From an actinobacterium SCGC AAA278-O22 (lineage in GTDB: Bacteria > Actinomycetota > Actinomycetes > Nanopelagicales > Nanopelagicaceae), in the NCBI GenBank assembly GCA_000372185.1, contig AQUA01000006.1, positions 34,360-98,359 of the forward strand: a DNA stretch of 64,000 nt. Direction: 5' to 3'. The notes under the pieces are model-generated. The model saw only the letters and a list, made by a program, of their open reading frames with translations. It did no database searches and was not told the DNA's origin. This document shows positions 11,201-21,826 of the stretch, one piece after another. Positions within the stretch are counted from its first letter, which is position 1. The number at the start of each line of letters is the position of its first letter. The position numbers and the translations under genes were made by a program.

Positions 11201-12098
11201 TGACGACCTTGAGGCGCTTGATAGCACGAGTCTTCTTTGCACCCTTTCCGTTTTCAGAAAGATCGGTGAGCATTTTATGCTCTGACTCGAGATCGAAAGT
11301 TTCGAGGCGGCGCTTAATTGCAGCAGCACCCATATCTCCCTTGAAGTACATGCCGTAGCGGTCACGCATTTCGCGGTAAAGATTTTCATCACCTTCGAGA
11401 TCTTGAACCTTGAGGTTCTTAAAACGTGACCAGACATCTTCTAGACGTGTGAGTTCGCGTTCTGAACGCTCGCGGATTGCCTTGAGCTCGCGCTCTGCAG
11501 ATTCACGAACCTTGCGCTTTACATCTGACTTAGCATCTTCTGCTTCGAGTTCAGCAATATCTGCCTCGAGCTTCTTGGTGCGTGCATCAAGATCTAGATC
11601 GCGCTTTGTTTCGATCTTCTTGCGATCGTTTGCCAGCTTCTTTTCGAGCTGTGGCATATCTTCTTCGCGAGCTTCTTCATCAACTTCAGTGATCATGTAA
11701 GCAGCGAAATAGATAACCTTTTCGAGATCTTTTGGAGCAAGGTCGAGTAGGTAACCAAGGCGTGAAGGAACACCCTTGAAGTACCAGATGTGAGTTACAG
11801 GAGCAGCAAGCTCGATGTGACCCATGCGTTCGCGACGAACCTTTGCACGTGTTACTTCAACACCGCAACGCTCGCAGATGATTCCCTTAAATCGAACGCG
11901 CTTGTACTTACCGCAATAACATTCCCAGTCGCGAGTTGGTCCGAAGATCTTCTCATCGAAGAGTCCGTCCTTCTCTGGCTTGAGTGTGCGGTAGTTGATT
12001 GTCTCTGGCTTCTTTACTTCGCCGAAAGACCAATCACGAATATTTTGAGCAGATGCAAGACCGATTCGTAGTTCATCAAAGAAGTTGACATCTAACAT
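8292..12098 (-). CDS. rpoC: DNA-directed RNA polymerase beta' subunit
   Basis: The 1268-residue product is a complete beta' chain. The N-terminal zinc site uses Cys60, Cys62, Cys75 and Cys78 (ECYCGKYK ... CERCG). The catalytic loop [16 protein letters not shown] supplies the three aspartates for Mg binding. The second zinc site is [13 protein letters not shown], followed by [20 protein letters not shown] of the trigger-loop region. An Arg/Glu/Ala-rich insertion near residues 150-230 is the actinobacterial coiled-coil insertion. It starts 14 bases after rpoB. Confidence 0.98.
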   Translation of the reverse strand: MLDVNFFDELRIGLASAQNIRDWSFGEVKKPETINYRTLKPEKDGLFDEKIFGPTRDWECYCGKYKRVRFKGIICERCGVEVTRAKVRRERMGHIELAAPVTHIWYFKGVPSRLGYLLDLAPKDLEKVIYFAAYMITEVDEEAREEDMPQLEKKLANDRKKIETKRDLDLDARTKKLEADIAELEAEDAKSDVKRKVRESAERELKAIRERSERELTRLEDVWSRFKNLKVQDLEGDENLYREMRDRYGMYFKGDMGAAAIKRRLETFDLESEHKMLTDLSENGKGAKKTRAIKRLKVVNAFMTTSNHPASMVLDCVPVIPPDLRPMVQLDGGRFATSDLNDLYRRVINRNNRLKRLADLGAPEIIVNNEKRMLQEAVDALFDNGRRGRPVTGPGNRALKSLSDMLKGKQGRFRQNLLGKRVDYSGRSVIVVGPQLKLHQCGLPKQMALELFKPFVMKRLVDLNHAQNIKSAKRMVERARPVVWDVLEEVIAEHPVLLNRAPTLHRLGIQAFEPQLVEGKAIQIHPLVCTAFNADFDGDQMAVHLPLSAEAQAEARILMLSSNNILSPANGRPITSPTQDMVLGLYYLTMEREGELGEGRAFGSISEAIMAHDQHSVSLQAKVKIRVKGETLETTIGRALFNEALPADFPFVDHDVTKKALGAIVDKLAEFYPKVTVAQTLDALKSLGFHWATRAGATIGIEDVVTPPRKREILDGYETQADKVQSQYEKGLITDDERRQELIEIWTKATAEVGKAMEDNFPRVNPVWMMVFSGARGNMMQIRQIAGMRGLVANPKGEIIPRPIKSNFREGLSVLEYFISTHGARKGLADTALRTADSGYLTRRLCDVAQDVIIREEDCGTDRGLALPIAIRQQAGNLVKHDHVETSVYGRTLAEDVEVNGEVLAKAGSDLGDRVIDALVAAGVDEVKIRSVLTCDSKVGQCAACYGRSLAAGQLVAVGEAVGIIAAQSIGEPGTQLTMRTFHTGGVAGDDITHGLPRIVELFEARTPKGVAPIAEAAGVVSFREDAKGKKIIVTPDDGGEEVAYPITRRQKLLVEEGTRVDVGQKMVVGAIDPKQVLRILGPRATQVHLVNEIQSVYRSQGVGIHDKHIEVIVRQMLKRITVLEAGDTDMLPGELVERGRFEAENRRVVTTGGKAASGRPELMGITKASLATESWLSAASFQETTRVLTDAALSEKSDPLLGLKENVIIGKLIPAGTGLARYRNIRVEPTEEAKAAVYAAYDEYDFTPFDQGGSGEAVRLDEVEIPR

Positions 12099-12112
12099 GT
12101 TTGATTCGCTCC

Positions 12113-15100
12113 TTAAATTTCTTCTACTGAGCTTGGCTCAACTCGTGACAAGTTGATACCTAGTTCTTCGGCGGCACGGAAAATTTCTTCATCGTTATCG
12201 CGCATTTCAATTGCGACACCTTCAGAAGAGAGAACTTCGACATTGAGACAGAGTGACTGCATCTCCTTGATAAGTACCTTGAATGATTCAGGGATACCTG
12301 GTTCTGGGATGTTTTCGCCCTTCACAATTGCTTCGTAAACCTTGACGCGTCCGAGAACGTCGTCAGATTTAATGGTGAGCAACTCTTGGAGTGTGTAAGC
12401 AGCACCGTAAGCTTCAAGTGCCCACACTTCCATTTCACCAAATCGCTGACCACCGAATTGAGCCTTACCACCGAGTGGTTGCTGAGTGATCATTGAGTAT
12501 GGACCAGTTGAACGTGCGTGAATCTTGTCGTCTACCAAGTGGTGGAGCTTCAAGATGTACATGTATCCAACTGAAATTGGAGTTGGGTATGGCTCGCCAG
12601 AACGACCGTCGAAGAGACGAGCCTTTCCGGAACGACCAATTAGTTGGTTGCCATCACGGTTTGGAAGTGTTGATGAAAGAAGACCTGAGATTTCATCTTC
12701 AAGTGCACCATCGAAGACCGGAGTTGCAAGGTTAGTTCCTGGTGCGCCTTTTTCTGCGCCAATTTCTTTGAGGTGGTTTGCCCACGCTTCAGAAACTCCA
12801 GATACATCCCAGCCTGTCTTTGCAACCCAGCCGAGGTGCATTTCAAGAACCTGTCCGACGTTCATACGTCCTGGAACACCAAGTGGGTTCAAGACAACAT
12901 CGACTGGAGTTCCATCTTCAAGGAATGGCATATCTTCAACGGGAAGAATCTTTGAGATAACACCCTTGTTACCGTGGCGACCAGCGAGCTTGTCACCATC
13001 TTGAATCTTGCGCTTCTGTGCAACATAGACGCGAACCAACTGGTTAACGCCTGCTGGAAGTTCGAAGCCTTCTTCAGATTCGAAGATTTTTACGCCGATA
13101 ACTTTTCCTGATTCACCGTGTGGAACCTTGAGAGATGTATCGCGAACTTCGCGAGCCTTTTCTCCAAAGATTGCGCGGAGCAGACGCTCTTCTGGTGTGA
13201 GTTCAGTTTCTCCCTTAGGAGTTACCTTTCCAACCAAGATGTCACCTGGCACAACATCGGCACCAACGCGGATGATTCCGCGCTCGTCGAGATCTGCAAG
13301 AACTTCTTCAGAGACGTTAGGGATATCGCGAGTGATTTCTTCGGCACCAAGCTTGGTGTCGCGTGCATCAACTTCGTACTCTTCAATGTGGATTGAAGTA
13401 AGAACATCGTCCTGAACGAGTCGCTGTGAAAGGATGATCGCATCTTCGTAGTTGTGACCTTCCCATGACATAAATGCCACAAGCAGGTTCTTACCAAGAG
13501 CCATTTCACCATTCTGAGTACATGGACCGTCAGCAATAACTGAACCGATCTCAAGCTTCTGACCTTCGGCGACCACAACCTTCTGGTTGTAAGAAGTTCC
13601 TTGGTTTGAGCGAGTGAACTTAGCGAGTGAATATGTTTGGTAAGTACCGTCATCTGCCATGACCTTAACTTCGTCAGCAGCAACTTCGGTTACTACGCCA
13701 GCCTTTGTTGCTGTGACAACATCACCTGCATCGACAGCTGCGCGGAATTCCATACCAGTACCAATAAATGGTGCCTCTGCACGCATCAAAGGCACTGACT
13801 GACGCATCATGTTAGAACCCATGAGTGCGCGGTTTGCATCATCGTGCTCGAGGAACGGAATCATTGCTGTTGCAACAGAAACCATCTGACGTGGTGAGAC
13901 GTCCATGTAATCCACTTCGTCAGCGATGATGTATTCAACTTCGCCACCGCGACGTCGTACAAGTACGCGTGCTTCAGCGAAGTGATTGTCATCTGTGAGT
14001 GGAGCATTTGCCTGAGCAATAACGTGCTCGTCTTCTTCATCTGCAGTGAGGTAATCAACCTGATCGGTGACCTTGCCCTTAACTACCTTGCGATAAGGAG
14101 TTTCGATAAATCCAAATGCAGTGACACGACCATATGTTGCAAGCGAACCGATAAGACCAATGTTTGGACCTTCAGGAGTTTCGATTGGGCACATACGTCC
14201 GTAGTGAGATGGGTGAACGTCACGAACTTCGAAGCCCGCACGATCACGTGAGAGACCGCCAGGTCCGAGCGCTGAAAGGCGACGCTTGTGTGTAAGACCT
14301 GAAAGTGGATTTGTCTGATCCATGAACTGTGACAATTGAGATGTTCCGAAGAACTCCTTGATCGATGCAACAACTGGACGGATGTTGATCAGTGTCTGAG
14401 GAGTAATTGCTTCGACATCTTGAGTAGTCATACGTTCGCGAACAACACGTTCCATACGTGAAAGTCCGATACGTACTTGGTTCTGAATAAGTTCACCAAC
14501 GGTACGAAGGCGACGGTTACCGAAGTGATCGATATCGTCCTTTTCAACGCGAACTTCGCGGCCGTAATCCATTGTGAGATCGCCGCGGTGCAACGCTACG
14601 AGGTAGCGAAGTGTTGCGACGATATCTGAAATTGTGAGCATGCTCTGTGAGAGCTCAAGATCAAGACCTAGCTTCTTATTTACCTTAAAGCGACCGACCT
14701 TGGCCAAGTCATAACGCTTAGGGTTGAAGTAAAGGTTTTCAATGAGGTTCTGTGCAGCTTCCTTAGTTGGAGGCTCGCCAGGACGCATCTTGCGATAGAT
14801 ATCGAGAAGCGCTTCATCTTGAGTCTTCACTGTGTCTTTCTCAAGTGTTGCCATCATTGAAGCGAAGTCACCAAACTCTTCACGAATTTGTTCGTCGGTC
14901 CAACCGAGAGCCTTGAGGAATACTGTTACTGACTGCTTACGCTTGCGATCGATACGAACGCCAACGAGATCCTTCTTATCAACTTCAAATTCAAGCCAAG
15001 CACCGCGGCTTGGGATGATCTTTGAAGTGAATACATCTTTATCTGAAGTCTTTTCGATCTGACGTTCGAAGTAAACGCCAGGTGAACGAACAATCTGTGA

Positions 15101-15565
15101 AACAACTACGCGCTCAGTTCCGTTGATAACGAATGTTCCGCGAGGTGTCATTACAGGGAAGTCACCCATGAAGACTGTCTGCGATTTAATTTCGCCAGTT
15201 TCGTTGTTAGTGAATTCAGCTGTTACGAAGAGTGGTTGCGCATATGTCATGTCGCGTTCTTTGCACTCTGCGATTGAATACTTTGGTGGCTCGAAGCGAT
15301 GGTCGCGGAATGAAAGCGACATCGTTCCTTGGAAATCTTCGATTGGTGAAATCTCTTCAAAGATTTCTTCCAAACCGGACTTTGAAGGAAGTTCTCCTCG
15401 GTTGGTGTTGGTTGATTCTGCAAGACGTGAACGCCATAGATCGTTACCAAGCAACCAGTCAACGCTTTCAACTTGCAGCGCGAGTAGGTTTGGAACTTCT
15501 AGTGGTTCACGGATCTTTGCGAATGAAATACGGCGTGGGGCTGTTGAACTCTTTTTCGCGGCCAA
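12113..15565 (-). CDS. rpoB: DNA-directed RNA polymerase beta subunit, TTG start
   Basis: The 1150-residue product is complete. It starts at a TTG (15565) with AAGGA 7 bases upstream. The rifampicin-binding cluster reads [20 protein letters not shown] and then [18 protein letters not shown], with the key Ser, Gln, Asp, His and Ser positions in wild-type form, so sensitivity is predicted. C-terminal motifs include [20 protein letters not shown] and [20 protein letters not shown]. It is paired with rpoC downstream; rplL lies 227 bases upstream behind a terminator. Confidence 0.98.
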   Translation of the reverse strand: MAAKKSSTAPRRISFAKIREPLEVPNLLALQVESVDWLLGNDLWRSRLAESTNTNRGELPSKSGLEEIFEEISPIEDFQGTMSLSFRDHRFEPPKYSIAECKERDMTYAQPLFVTAEFTNNETGEIKSQTVFMGDFPVMTPRGTFVINGTERVVVSQIVRSPGVYFERQIEKTSDKDVFTSKIIPSRGAWLEFEVDKKDLVGVRIDRKRKQSVTVFLKALGWTDEQIREEFGDFASMMATLEKDTVKTQDEALLDIYRKMRPGEPPTKEAAQNLIENLYFNPKRYDLAKVGRFKVNKKLGLDLELSQSMLTISDIVATLRYLVALHRGDLTMDYGREVRVEKDDIDHFGNRRLRTVGELIQNQVRIGLSRMERVVRERMTTQDVEAITPQTLINIRPVVASIKEFFGTSQLSQFMDQTNPLSGLTHKRRLSALGPGGLSRDRAGFEVRDVHPSHYGRMCPIETPEGPNIGLIGSLATYGRVTAFGFIETPYRKVVKGKVTDQVDYLTADEEDEHVIAQANAPLTDDNHFAEARVLVRRRGGEVEYIIADEVDYMDVSPRQMVSVATAMIPFLEHDDANRALMGSNMMRQSVPLMRAEAPFIGTGMEFRAAVDAGDVVTATKAGVVTEVAADEVKVMADDGTYQTYSLAKFTRSNQGTSYNQKVVVAEGQKLEIGSVIADGPCTQNGEMALGKNLLVAFMSWEGHNYEDAIILSQRLVQDDVLTSIHIEEYEVDARDTKLGAEEITRDIPNVSEEVLADLDERGIIRVGADVVPGDILVGKVTPKGETELTPEERLLRAIFGEKAREVRDTSLKVPHGESGKVIGVKIFESEEGFELPAGVNQLVRVYVAQKRKIQDGDKLAGRHGNKGVISKILPVEDMPFLEDGTPVDVVLNPLGVPGRMNVGQVLEMHLGWVAKTGWDVSGVSEAWANHLKEIGAEKGAPGTNLATPVFDGALEDEISGLLSSTLPNRDGNQLIGRSGKARLFDGRSGEPYPTPISVGYMYILKLHHLVDDKIHARSTGPYSMITQQPLGGKAQFGGQRFGEMEVWALEAYGAAYTLQELLTIKSDDVLGRVKVYEAIVKGENIPEPGIPESFKVLIKEMQSLCLNVEVLSSEGVAIEMRDNDEEIFRAAEELGINLSRVEPSSVEEI

Positions 15566-15667
15566 GAGATGTCCTTCCAGACAAAATTCACTTTTATGTG
15601 GACACGCACATCTAGAAGGTCGCCGCCGCTATATGCAAAGACCTTCATGAAAAATATGCGAAGGGGA

Positions 15668-15697
15668 AGAGTATCGGCTCACCCCCCGCCTGGGCAA
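15668..15697 (-). promoter_or_regulatory. Candidate rpoB promoter in the rplL-rpoB spacer
   Basis: In the 227-base spacer, TTGCCC and TACTCT lie 18 bases apart on the minus strand and fit the TAnnnT actinobacterial -10 pattern. The predicted start is about 95-100 bases before the TTG of rpoB. The rest of the spacer between 15566 and 15747 shows no other strong signal. A low-certainty motif call. Confidence 0.35.
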
Positions 15698-15747
15698 ACC
15701 GACCCCTTATACCCCCAACTCCCCCCGCTTGTCTGCCAAATGGGGAT

Positions 15748-15777
15748 AAAAAAACCCGGTCCCACGAAGGGACCGGG
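15748..15777 (-). terminator. Intrinsic terminator / attenuator after rplL
   Basis: A perfect 9-bp G+C-rich stem (CCCGGTCCC with GGGACCGGG, loop of 5) is followed on the minus strand by seven T residues. It lies 15 bases after the rplL stop. In bacteria this spacer usually gives partial termination, lowering rpoBC expression relative to rplJL. Confidence 0.9.
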
Positions 15778-15792
15778 CTCTTTTGCTCAAAT

Positions 15793-16179
15793 TTACTTGA
15801 GTGTGACCTTTGCGCCAGCTGCTTCGAGAGCTGCCTTTGCCTTATCTGCTGTCTCCTTGTTTGCCTTCTCAAGAAGGGTTGCTGGAGTTGCATCGACGAG
15901 ATCCTTAGCTTCCTTAAGACCAAGTGCAGAGTTGAGGTTACGTACTTCCTTGATAACCGCAATCTTCTGTGAACCTGCATCTTCGAGGATAACTGTGAAT
16001 TCATCCTGACCAGCATCTGCTGCGCCGCCTGCTGCTGCGCCGCCTGCTGCTGCAACTGCAACAGGAGCTGCTGCTGTTACATCGAATTCTTCTTCGAATG
16101 CCTTTACGAACTCTGAGAGCTCAACGAGTGTGAGTTCCTTGAACTGAGCCAAAAGGTCTGCTTGTGAGAGCTTTGCCAT
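15793..16179 (-). CDS. rplL: 50S ribosomal protein L7/L12
   Basis: A 128-residue stalk protein that recruits translation GTPases. It has the N-terminal dimerisation segment ([24 protein letters not shown] in two parts), an Ala/Gly-rich hinge at about residues 35-55, and the globular C-terminal domain with [21 protein letters not shown] and the [13 protein letters not shown] loop that contacts elongation factors. An AAGGA site precedes the ATG. It follows rplJ by 18 bases. Confidence 0.97.
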   Translation of the reverse strand: MAKLSQADLLAQFKELTLVELSEFVKAFEEEFDVTAAAPVAVAAAGGAAAGGAADAGQDEFTVILEDAGSQKIAVIKEVRNLNSALGLKEAKDLVDATPATLLEKANKETADKAKAALEAAGAKVTLK

Positions 16180-16197
16180 TTTCTATTTTCCTTTTCT

Positions 16198-16833
16198 TTA
16201 TTCCGCTGGAGTTTCTGCTGGTGTTTCTGTTGCAACCACTTCTTCTGTGGTTTCAACTTGAGCTGGAACCTCTGCCACTTCGGCGAGAGCTTCTGGCTCG
16301 GACACAGCAACTTCAGCTGCTGTTTCAACTACTGGTGCTGAAGCAGGTGCACCTGCCTCAAGTTTGATGCGAAGTGCATCGAATGAACGCGCTGCCTTAG
16401 CAAGCGATCCCTTCATTGCACCAGCAAGCTTTGCAAGAAGTACTTCGCGAGACTCGAGGTCCGCGAGCTTCATGATCTCTGCTGTTGTAACAAACTTTCC
16501 TTCGTAAATTCCACCCTTGATGATGAGAAGTGGATTTTCCTTCTGGAAGTTCTTGAGGTTACGAGCTGCATCGATTGCATCGCCCTTAATGAATGCAACA
16601 GCTGATGGACCAGCAAGAAGATCATCTGAGAGATCTACGCCAGCATTCTTCGCTGCAATCTTTGTAAGAGTGTTCTTTACGACGCTGTACTTGGTATCTG
16701 CACCAAGGCTGCGACGTAGCTGCTTCATCGAAGTCACGGTAAGACCGCGATATTCGGTAAGGTATGTAGCAGTAGCTGACTTGAAGTCTTCAGTCATTTC
16801 AGCAACTGCTGCTGCTTTATCTGGGCGAGCCAT
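16198..16833 (-). CDS. rplJ: 50S ribosomal protein L10 with long acidic C-terminal tail
   Basis: L10 anchors L7/L12 dimers to the stalk base. The ATG at 16833 is chosen because AAAGG is 8 bases upstream; an in-frame GTG at 16842 overlaps that site. The family core runs from [10 protein letters not shown] to about residue 160 ([28 protein letters not shown]). The product is 211 residues, and roughly the last 50 form a low-complexity Ala/Glu/Val/Thr tail not found in most L10 proteins. It could be a natural linker or a regulatory surface; its role is unknown. Confidence 0.95.
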   Translation of the reverse strand: MARPDKAAAVAEMTEDFKSATATYLTEYRGLTVTSMKQLRRSLGADTKYSVVKNTLTKIAAKNAGVDLSDDLLAGPSAVAFIKGDAIDAARNLKNFQKENPLLIIKGGIYEGKFVTTAEIMKLADLESREVLLAKLAGAMKGSLAKAARSFDALRIKLEAGAPASAPVVETAAEVAVSEPEALAEVAEVPAQVETTEEVVATETPAETPAE

Positions 16834-16909
16834 GAGGTTCACCTTTCGCTAGATGTTCACGCGATGGTCGCTTTCGCTCTATCGCTTGGACTAGGTGACC
16901 GCGGGCAAT

Positions 16910-17020
16910 AAAAAAATCCGTGACGCGTAAATGCGCACGGATTAACGTTCACACCTACGCGGGCTGAGATTCCTCAATTATCTTCACTCTTGCGAGATCA
17001 GACCTGCGGTCTTTGGTTAT
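16910..17020 (-). ncRNA. L10 ribosomal-protein leader with attenuator hairpin
   Basis: The minus-strand leader of rplJ holds the conserved L10-leader segments CCAAAGACCGCAGG (17003-17016) and CCCGCGTAGGTGT (16951-16963). These are followed by a hairpin (arms 16915-16922 and 16936-16943, 8 bp plus an inner 3-bp helix) and a seven-T run at 16910-16916. L10 or the L10-L12 complex binds such leaders and represses its own operon. The recognition is from memory of the family; a covariance search would settle it. Confidence 0.8.
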
Positions 17021-17029
17021 GGGTAAATC

Positions 17030-17068
17030 TTAAGCAGGGGACCTGAACTGGTCAAATCCCCTGCTTAA
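17030..17068 (-). terminator. Strong hairpin after rplA
   Basis: A perfect 12-bp inverted repeat (TTAAGCAGGGGA with TCCCCTGCTTAA, 15-base loop) begins 5 bases after the rplA stop. No T-run follows on the minus strand (GATTTACCC), so it may be a 3'-end or processing structure that separates rplKA from the L10 leader. Confidence 0.6.
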
Positions 17069-17073
17069 TAGAG

Positions 17074-17778
17074 CTAGTTTGCTGATGGTTCGCGAACGAG
17101 GTTTGGATCGACAGCGATTCCAGGTCCCATTGATGATGAGACGACAGCCTTTGCGATGTAGCGACCTTTTGAAGAGTTTGGCTTTACGCGGAGAACTTCT
17201 TCAATAGCTGCTGCATAGTTTTCTGCAAGTTGTTCTGCAGTAAATGATGCCTTGCCGATAATGAAGTGAAGGTTTGAATTCTTATCAACACGGAATTCGA
17301 TCTTTCCGCCCTTGATGTCATTGACCGCCTTAGTGACATCTGTTGTCACTGTTCCGGTCTTTGGGTTTGGCATCAAGCCACGTGTTCCGAGAACTTTACC
17401 GAGACGACCAACTTTGGCCATCAAATCTGGAGTTGCAACAACTGCATCGAAGTCGAGGCGACCCTTTGAAACTTCATCGATCAATTCATCGCCACCGACG
17501 ATATCTGCGCCAGCTGCGCGTGCTTCTTCAGCGCGCTCACCGTTTGCAAATACCAATACGCGAGCTGTCTTACCTGTGCCGTGTGGCAAGTTAACAGTTG
17601 AACGAATTGCTTGATCAGCTTTCTTTGGGTCAACGCCAAGAACGAGCGCAACGTCAATTGTTGAGTCGTACTTAGTTGTTGTTGTCTCTTTGGCAAGTGT
17701 GACTGCCTGAAGAGGTGTGTAGAGGTGGTCTTTGACGACCTTCGCTGCTACTTCGTTGTACTTCTTTGAGCGCTTCAT
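17074..17778 (-). CDS. rplA: 50S ribosomal protein L1
   Basis: The 234-residue L1 forms the mobile L1 stalk near the E site. [39 protein letters not shown] in two blocks, and the [15 protein letters not shown] signature are all visible. It lies 101 bases after rplK, a long spacer for this genome. L1 represses rplKA translation in other bacteria; a hairpin in the spacer (17849-17871) is a possible site but shows no clear rRNA mimicry by eye. Confidence 0.97.
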   Translation of the reverse strand: MKRSKKYNEVAAKVVKDHLYTPLQAVTLAKETTTTKYDSTIDVALVLGVDPKKADQAIRSTVNLPHGTGKTARVLVFANGERAEEARAAGADIVGGDELIDEVSKGRLDFDAVVATPDLMAKVGRLGKVLGTRGLMPNPKTGTVTTDVTKAVNDIKGGKIEFRVDKNSNLHFIIGKASFTAEQLAENYAAAIEEVLRVKPNSSKGRYIAKAVVSSSMGPGIAVDPNLVREPSAN

Positions 17779-17848
17779 TTCATCCTTCTTTCTCTACCGG
17801 AGTAGAGCTTTGGGTTGTGGTTAGCGAACCAGCGCGGTTCTCCCACAT

Positions 17849-17871
17849 CTTGTAACCACCGTGGCTACAAG
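17849..17871 (-). promoter_or_regulatory. Hairpin in the rplK-rplA spacer
   Basis: A 10-bp stem (CTTGTAGCCA with TGGTTACAAG on the minus strand, one G-U pair, 3-base loop) lies just after the rplK stop. No T-run follows. It may modulate read-through into rplA or stabilise the rplK message. Confidence 0.4.
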
Positions 17872-17879
17872 AAATTCAC

Positions 17880-18308
17880 TTATGAGACTGTTATTCCCAT
17901 AGAACGTGCTGTTCCCGCAATAATCTTTGCAGCAGCATCAATGTCATTTGCATTGAGGTCAGCCATCTTTGTTGTTGCAATCTCCTTGACCTGAGCCATG
18001 GTGATATTTGCAACCTTGTTCTTGTGAGGGATTGCTGATCCCTTTTCGATTCCAGCTGCCTTAAGGATGAGACGTGATGCTGGAGGAGTCTTTGTGATGA
18101 AGTCGAATGAACGATCCTCGTAGACAGTAATTTCTACAGGGATGATCTGGCCCTTTTGTGATTCAGTCGCAGCGTTATATGCCTTGACGAACTCCATGAT
18201 GTTGACACCATGCTGTCCGAGCGCAGGACCTACTGGTGGTGCAGGTGTTGCTGCGCCAGCCTGGATCTGCAACTTGATGAATCCGGTGACCTTCTTCTTT
18301 GGTGCCAT
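17880..18308 (-). CDS. rplK: 50S ribosomal protein L11
   Basis: A 142-residue L11, the GTPase-centre protein and the site of thiostrepton action and RelA sensing. The N-terminal domain has [20 protein letters not shown] and [15 protein letters not shown]; the C-terminal rRNA-binding domain ends [14 protein letters not shown]. The start [14 protein letters not shown] is standard for Actinobacteria. It follows nusG by 28 bases. Confidence 0.98.
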   Translation of the reverse strand: MAPKKKVTGFIKLQIQAGAATPAPPVGPALGQHGVNIMEFVKAYNAATESQKGQIIPVEITVYEDRSFDFITKTPPASRLILKAAGIEKGSAIPHKNKVANITMAQVKEIATTKMADLNANDIDAAAKIIAGTARSMGITVS

Positions 18309-18336
18309 TTCTCTTCTCTTTTCCTTTGTTTTTCTA

Positions 18337-19077
18337 CTAAATCTTCTGAACTTGGTTAAATGAAAGTTCTACTGGTGTTTCGCGACCGAAGATCGATACC
18401 AAAACCTTGAGCTTTGCCTGCTCTGGCATGATCTCGGAGATTGATGCTGGAAGTGTTGCAAATGGGCCATCCATAACGGTGACTGATTCGCCAACTTCGA
18501 AATCAACAAACTTCATATCTGCCTTGTCAGCCTTCTTGACTGGACGAGGAGCAAGAATCTTCTCGACTTCATCCATGCTGAGTGGGCTTGGGTTATGTGC
18601 ATTACCAACGAAACCTGTAACTCCAGGAGTATTGCGAACTACTGACCATGATTCATCTGTGAGATCCATGCGAACAAGAACATAACCTGGATAGATATTG
18701 CGCTTAACCATCTTGCGAGCGCCATTCTTGACTTCCATGACCTCTTCTTCAGGAACTTCTACCTGGAAGATGTAATCCTCCATATTCAGTGACTGAATAC
18801 GGTTGGCAAGGTTGCCCTTTACCTTCTTTTCATAGCCAGCGTATGAGTGGATGACATACCAGTCACCAATAGCGGCACGAAGTGTGCGGCGGAATTCTGC
18901 GTTGGGATCGTTCTCGTCGGATTCGATATCGCCATCTTCATCGCTAGCGAGCGCGAGATCATCGACGATTACATCTGCAACAGGGGTTTCAACAACGTCC
19001 TCTGTGGGTGTCGCGATTTCTTCAGCGCTAGCAGCGAGCGCTGCTTCAAATGCGTCCGGCTTAAGTTCGTCAGTCAT
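18337..19077 (-). CDS. nusG: Transcription termination/antitermination factor NusG
   Basis: The 246-residue product has an acidic, Ala-rich N-terminal extension of about 70 residues typical of actinobacterial NusG. The NGN domain follows ([15 protein letters not shown] through [11 protein letters not shown] and [10 protein letters not shown]). The C-terminal KOW domain contains [19 protein letters not shown]. NusG binds RNA polymerase beta' to affect pausing and links to S10 or Rho through KOW. It is 12 bases after secE. Confidence 0.96.
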   Translation of the reverse strand: MTDELKPDAFEAALAASAEEIATPTEDVVETPVADVIVDDLALASDEDGDIESDENDPNAEFRRTLRAAIGDWYVIHSYAGYEKKVKGNLANRIQSLNMEDYIFQVEVPEEEVMEVKNGARKMVKRNIYPGYVLVRMDLTDESWSVVRNTPGVTGFVGNAHNPSPLSMDEVEKILAPRPVKKADKADMKFVDFEVGESVTVMDGPFATLPASISEIMPEQAKLKVLVSIFGRETPVELSFNQVQKI

Positions 19078-19089
19078 GATCTGTGGCCT

Positions 19090-19314
19090 TTATCCAAATA
19101 CCCAGAATACGATCTTGGTGAGTACCAAATCGATGATGGATACGACTGCAATGATGAAAGATACGAATACGAGAACGACAGCTGTATAAGTGGTCAACAT
19201 ATTGCGGGTCGGCCATACAACTTTCTTGAGCTCGTTGACTACCTGGCGATAGAAAAGTCCAACGCGCGCGAAAATTCCGAGCTTCTCCTCGGTAACTTCA
19301 ACTGCATCAGTCAT
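19090..19314 (-). CDS. secE: Preprotein translocase subunit SecE
   Basis: A 74-residue SecE, one transmembrane span with an amphipathic N-terminal helix: FYRQVVNELKKVVWPTRNML is the conserved cytoplasmic block and VVLVFVSFIIAVVSIIDLVL the membrane span. The start at 19314 has AGGAAG 5 bases upstream. The open frame extends into tRNA-Trp, which rules out the longer start. SecE stabilises SecY in the SecYEG channel. Confidence 0.96.
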   Translation of the reverse strand: MTDAVEVTEEKLGIFARVGLFYRQVVNELKKVVWPTRNMLTTYTAVVLVFVSFIIAVVSIIDLVLTKIVFWVFG

Positions 19315-19380
19315 TGTGACTTCCTTTTCTATCTCTGTTTCTTGCTGTGGTGTTCGTGCTCGTTCTGTTCTGCGGCTTGC

Positions 19381-19453
19381 AGGGCAAGAGGGACTCGAAC
19401 CCCCAACCGGCCGCTTTGGAGACGGCAACTCTAGCCAATTGAGCTATTGCCCT
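19381..19453 (-). tRNA. tRNA-Trp (CCA anticodon)
   Basis: The 73-base gene folds as a cloverleaf with acceptor AGGGCAA pairing with TTGCCCT, D-arm GCTCAATTGGC..AGAGT and T-arm GGGGGTTCGAGTCCC. The anticodon loop CTCCAAA gives CCA. No 3' CCA is encoded. It precedes secE as in many Actinobacteria. Confidence 0.96.
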
Positions 19454-19605
19454 TCGCGACGAATTTTCAGGCGCGCCAAGGCGAGGAAGAAATTCATCGT
19501 GAGCGTCGAAGTGTAAGGGCAGGTACGGCGTTGAGTAAAACTGGGTGCTCAGGACCACTCATTCTGAGCGCGCAAGCCCCACTCTTCATGGTGCAGACTT
19601 CCCCC

Positions 19606-20799
19606 ATGAGCAGAATCTCCGCACGAATTGCAGCAATCGCAGAATCGGCCACTTTGGCCGTCGATGGAAAGGCAAAAGCGCTCAAAGCAGCTGGTCGTCC
19701 AGTTATTGGCTTCGGTGCTGGCGAACCAGATTTTCCTACTCCTGATTACATTGTCGATGCAGCAGTTGCGGCAGCAAAAGTTGTTGCAAATCATCGCTAC
19801 ACACCAACACCAGGTCTACCAGAACTTCGCGAAGCAATCGTTGCTAAGACAAAGCGCGATTCCAATTACGAGATCACAGTAGACCAAGTTCTTGTCACTA
19901 ATGGTGGAAAGCAAGCTGTCTATCAAGCATTTGCATCCATTGTCGATCCCGGCGATGAAGTTCTTCTTCCATCTCCATTCTGGACTACCTATCCAGAGGC
20001 AATCAAACTTGCTGGCGGAAAGAGCGTTGAAGTCTTTGCCGATGAATCACAGAATTATCTGGTCACAGTCGAGCAACTAGAAGCTGCTCGTACACCAAAG
20101 ACAAAGGTCTTGCTCTTCTGTTCACCATCTAATCCAACCGGTTCTGTCTACACACCAGCACAAGCCAAAGAAATTGGTGAATGGGCGCTCAAGAACAACA
20201 TTTGGGTCATCTCTGATGAGATCTACGAACATTTGCTCTACGACGGTGCAACAGCGCCATCACTTCCAGTGTTAGTTCCGGGCCTTGCAGATACCTGCAT
20301 CATTCTTAATGGAGTTGCCAAGACATATGCAATGACCGGTTGGCGCGTGGGCTGGATGGTTGGACCGAAAGATGTCATCAAAGCAGCAACTAATTTGCAG
20401 TCTCACCTGACATCCAATGTCTGCAATGTTTCACAGCGCGCTGCAATTGCAGCGCTGACCGGAAATCTTGATGCCGTTCATAAGATGGGTGAGGCATTTA
20501 ATCGTCGTCGTAAGTTGATCGTTGGCTTGCTCAATGAAATTCCAGGATTTGAATGTCCAACACCGCAGGGTGCTTTCTATGTATATCCATCTGTAAAAGG
20601 TGTTCTTGGAAAGACAATCCGCGGCAAAGTAGCGAATTCATCTGCAGAACTAGCAACAATCATTTTGGATGAAGTTGAAGTAGCTGCTGTTCCAGGCGAA
20701 GCATTTGGTCCATCTGGATACCTTCGATTCTCCTACGCTACAAGCGATGAAGATATTGTCGAAGGTATCGGACGTATTAAAAAGTTACTTTCAGAGTAA
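19606..20799 (+). CDS. aspC: Pyridoxal-phosphate aminotransferase, aspartate type
   Basis: A fold-type I class I aminotransferase of 397 residues from the ATG at 19606; an ATG at 19588 is an alternative and neither has a clear ribosome-binding site. The schiff-base lysine is Lys239 in [26 protein letters not shown] and [12 protein letters not shown] are the cofactor motifs, and LRFSYA carries the substrate arginine. It probably interconverts aspartate and oxaloacetate (glutamate donor), possibly also prephenate. It is divergent from tRNA-Trp and converges on murB with a one-base gap. Confidence 0.9.
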   Translation: MSRISARIAAIAESATLAVDGKAKALKAAGRPVIGFGAGEPDFPTPDYIVDAAVAAAKVVANHRYTPTPGLPELREAIVAKTKRDSNYEITVDQVLVTNGGKQAVYQAFASIVDPGDEVLLPSPFWTTYPEAIKLAGGKSVEVFADESQNYLVTVEQLEAARTPKTKVLLFCSPSNPTGSVYTPAQAKEIGEWALKNNIWVISDEIYEHLLYDGATAPSLPVLVPGLADTCIILNGVAKTYAMTGWRVGWMVGPKDVIKAATNLQSHLTSNVCNVSQRAAIAALTGNLDAVHKMGEAFNRRRKLIVGLLNEIPGFECPTPQGAFYVYPSVKGVLGKTIRGKVANSSAELATIILDEVEVAAVPGEAFGPSGYLRFSYATSDEDIVEGIGRIKKLLSE

Positions 20800-20800
20800 T

Positions 20801-21817
20801 TTAAAGCGAAATTCCCACCAGGTTTACTTCTGCCTCAAGTGTAATTCCGAACTTCTCAAAGACACTTCTTTGAGCACTCTTTGCTAACTCTGCAATATCT
20901 GCAGCCGTTGCATCGCCAGCATTAGTGAGCGCAAGCACATGTTTGCTAGATACTCGCGCACCACCATGGCTATCGCCTTTGTGCACTCCTGAATGTTCGA
21001 TTAACCATGCTGCACTTGTCTTCACTTTGCCATCTGCAGTTGGCCAACGAGGTGCATCGGTAGGAAGAGTGGCTGCAATCTCTTGAGAAATAATTGGATT
21101 GGTAAAGAAAGATCCGGCAGACCATGAGTCACGATCGTTGGGATTCAGCAGCATTCCCTTTGCAGCTCGGAGCTCGAGAACAGCGGTGCGAGTTGCGGAG
21201 ATCGGAGCTTTTTCGCCTACTTCGATTCCTAATTTCTTTGCAAGCTCTGCATAAGTAATTGGTGTAGTTAATTCGCCGCGGCGAAGATTAAATTGCACAT
21301 CCAGTACGACGTATCGACCAGGATGAGCCTTGAAGTGAGAATTGCGATAGGAAAATTCACATTCAGAGTTCGTAAAGGTCTTCAAGCCTTTTGCTTGGCG
21401 ATCGTAAGTGCGTACGCGAGTAATGAACTCAGACACTTCATGCCCATAAGCTCCGATATTTTGAATCGGCGCTGCACCAACAGTTCCTGGAATTCCACTG
21501 AGCGTTTCAAGCCCTGCAAATCCACGATCTAGAGTGGTTGCGACAAACTCATCCCAGTTTTCACCAGCACCAATAGTGAGCGTTGCTCCACTGCAAGCAT
21601 CAACTTCTGATTGCATCGAATGGCTATTGATTCGAATCACTGTGCCTTCAAATCCTGAATCAGAAACGAGAATATTTGTGCCGCCACCGATAATCAGGAT
21701 AGGCGTATCCCCTGCGGCTTCGATTGCTGCAATGATTTCGGATTCTGTTGCCACTTCTACAAATTTCTTGGCAGGGCCACCTACACGCAATGATGTGTAA
21801 TCGCGGAGATCGGCCAT
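20801..21817 (-). CDS. murB: UDP-N-acetylenolpyruvoylglucosamine reductase
   Basis: The 338-residue FAD enzyme reduces UDP-GlcNAc-enolpyruvate to UDP-MurNAc with NADPH, the second committed peptidoglycan step. FAD-binding features TSLRVGGPAKKFVEV, ILIIGGGTNILVSDSGF and SGIPGTVGAAPIQNIGAYG are present. YRNSHFK and the proton-donor serine in SAGSFFTNP are intact. It is the type I form. It starts 9 bases after the glycosyltransferase-like gene and probably shares its transcript with rpmG-hadAB. Confidence 0.96.
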   Translation of the reverse strand: MADLRDYTSLRVGGPAKKFVEVATESEIIAAIEAAGDTPILIIGGGTNILVSDSGFEGTVIRINSHSMQSEVDACSGATLTIGAGENWDEFVATTLDRGFAGLETLSGIPGTVGAAPIQNIGAYGHEVSEFITRVRTYDRQAKGLKTFTNSECEFSYRNSHFKAHPGRYVVLDVQFNLRRGELTTPITYAELAKKLGIEVGEKAPISATRTAVLELRAAKGMLLNPNDRDSWSAGSFFTNPIISQEIAATLPTDAPRWPTADGKVKTSAAWLIEHSGVHKGDSHGGARVSSKHVLALTNAGDATAADIAELAKSAQRSVFEKFGITLEAEVNLVGISL

Positions 21818-21826
21818 GTTCTAAGG

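Noticed and set aside
14832..15650. Plus-strand open frames opposite rpoB
   Set aside because: Antisense shadow of rpoB codon pattern; no ribosome-binding site or recognisable domain.
19315..19428. Longer N-terminal form of secE
   Set aside because: The extra part is the translated tRNA-Trp and its flank; the family start and an AGGAAG site support 19314.
19447..19605. Extended aminotransferase reading frame starting within tRNA-Trp
   Set aside because: It overlaps the tRNA and lacks family similarity before [10 protein letters not shown].
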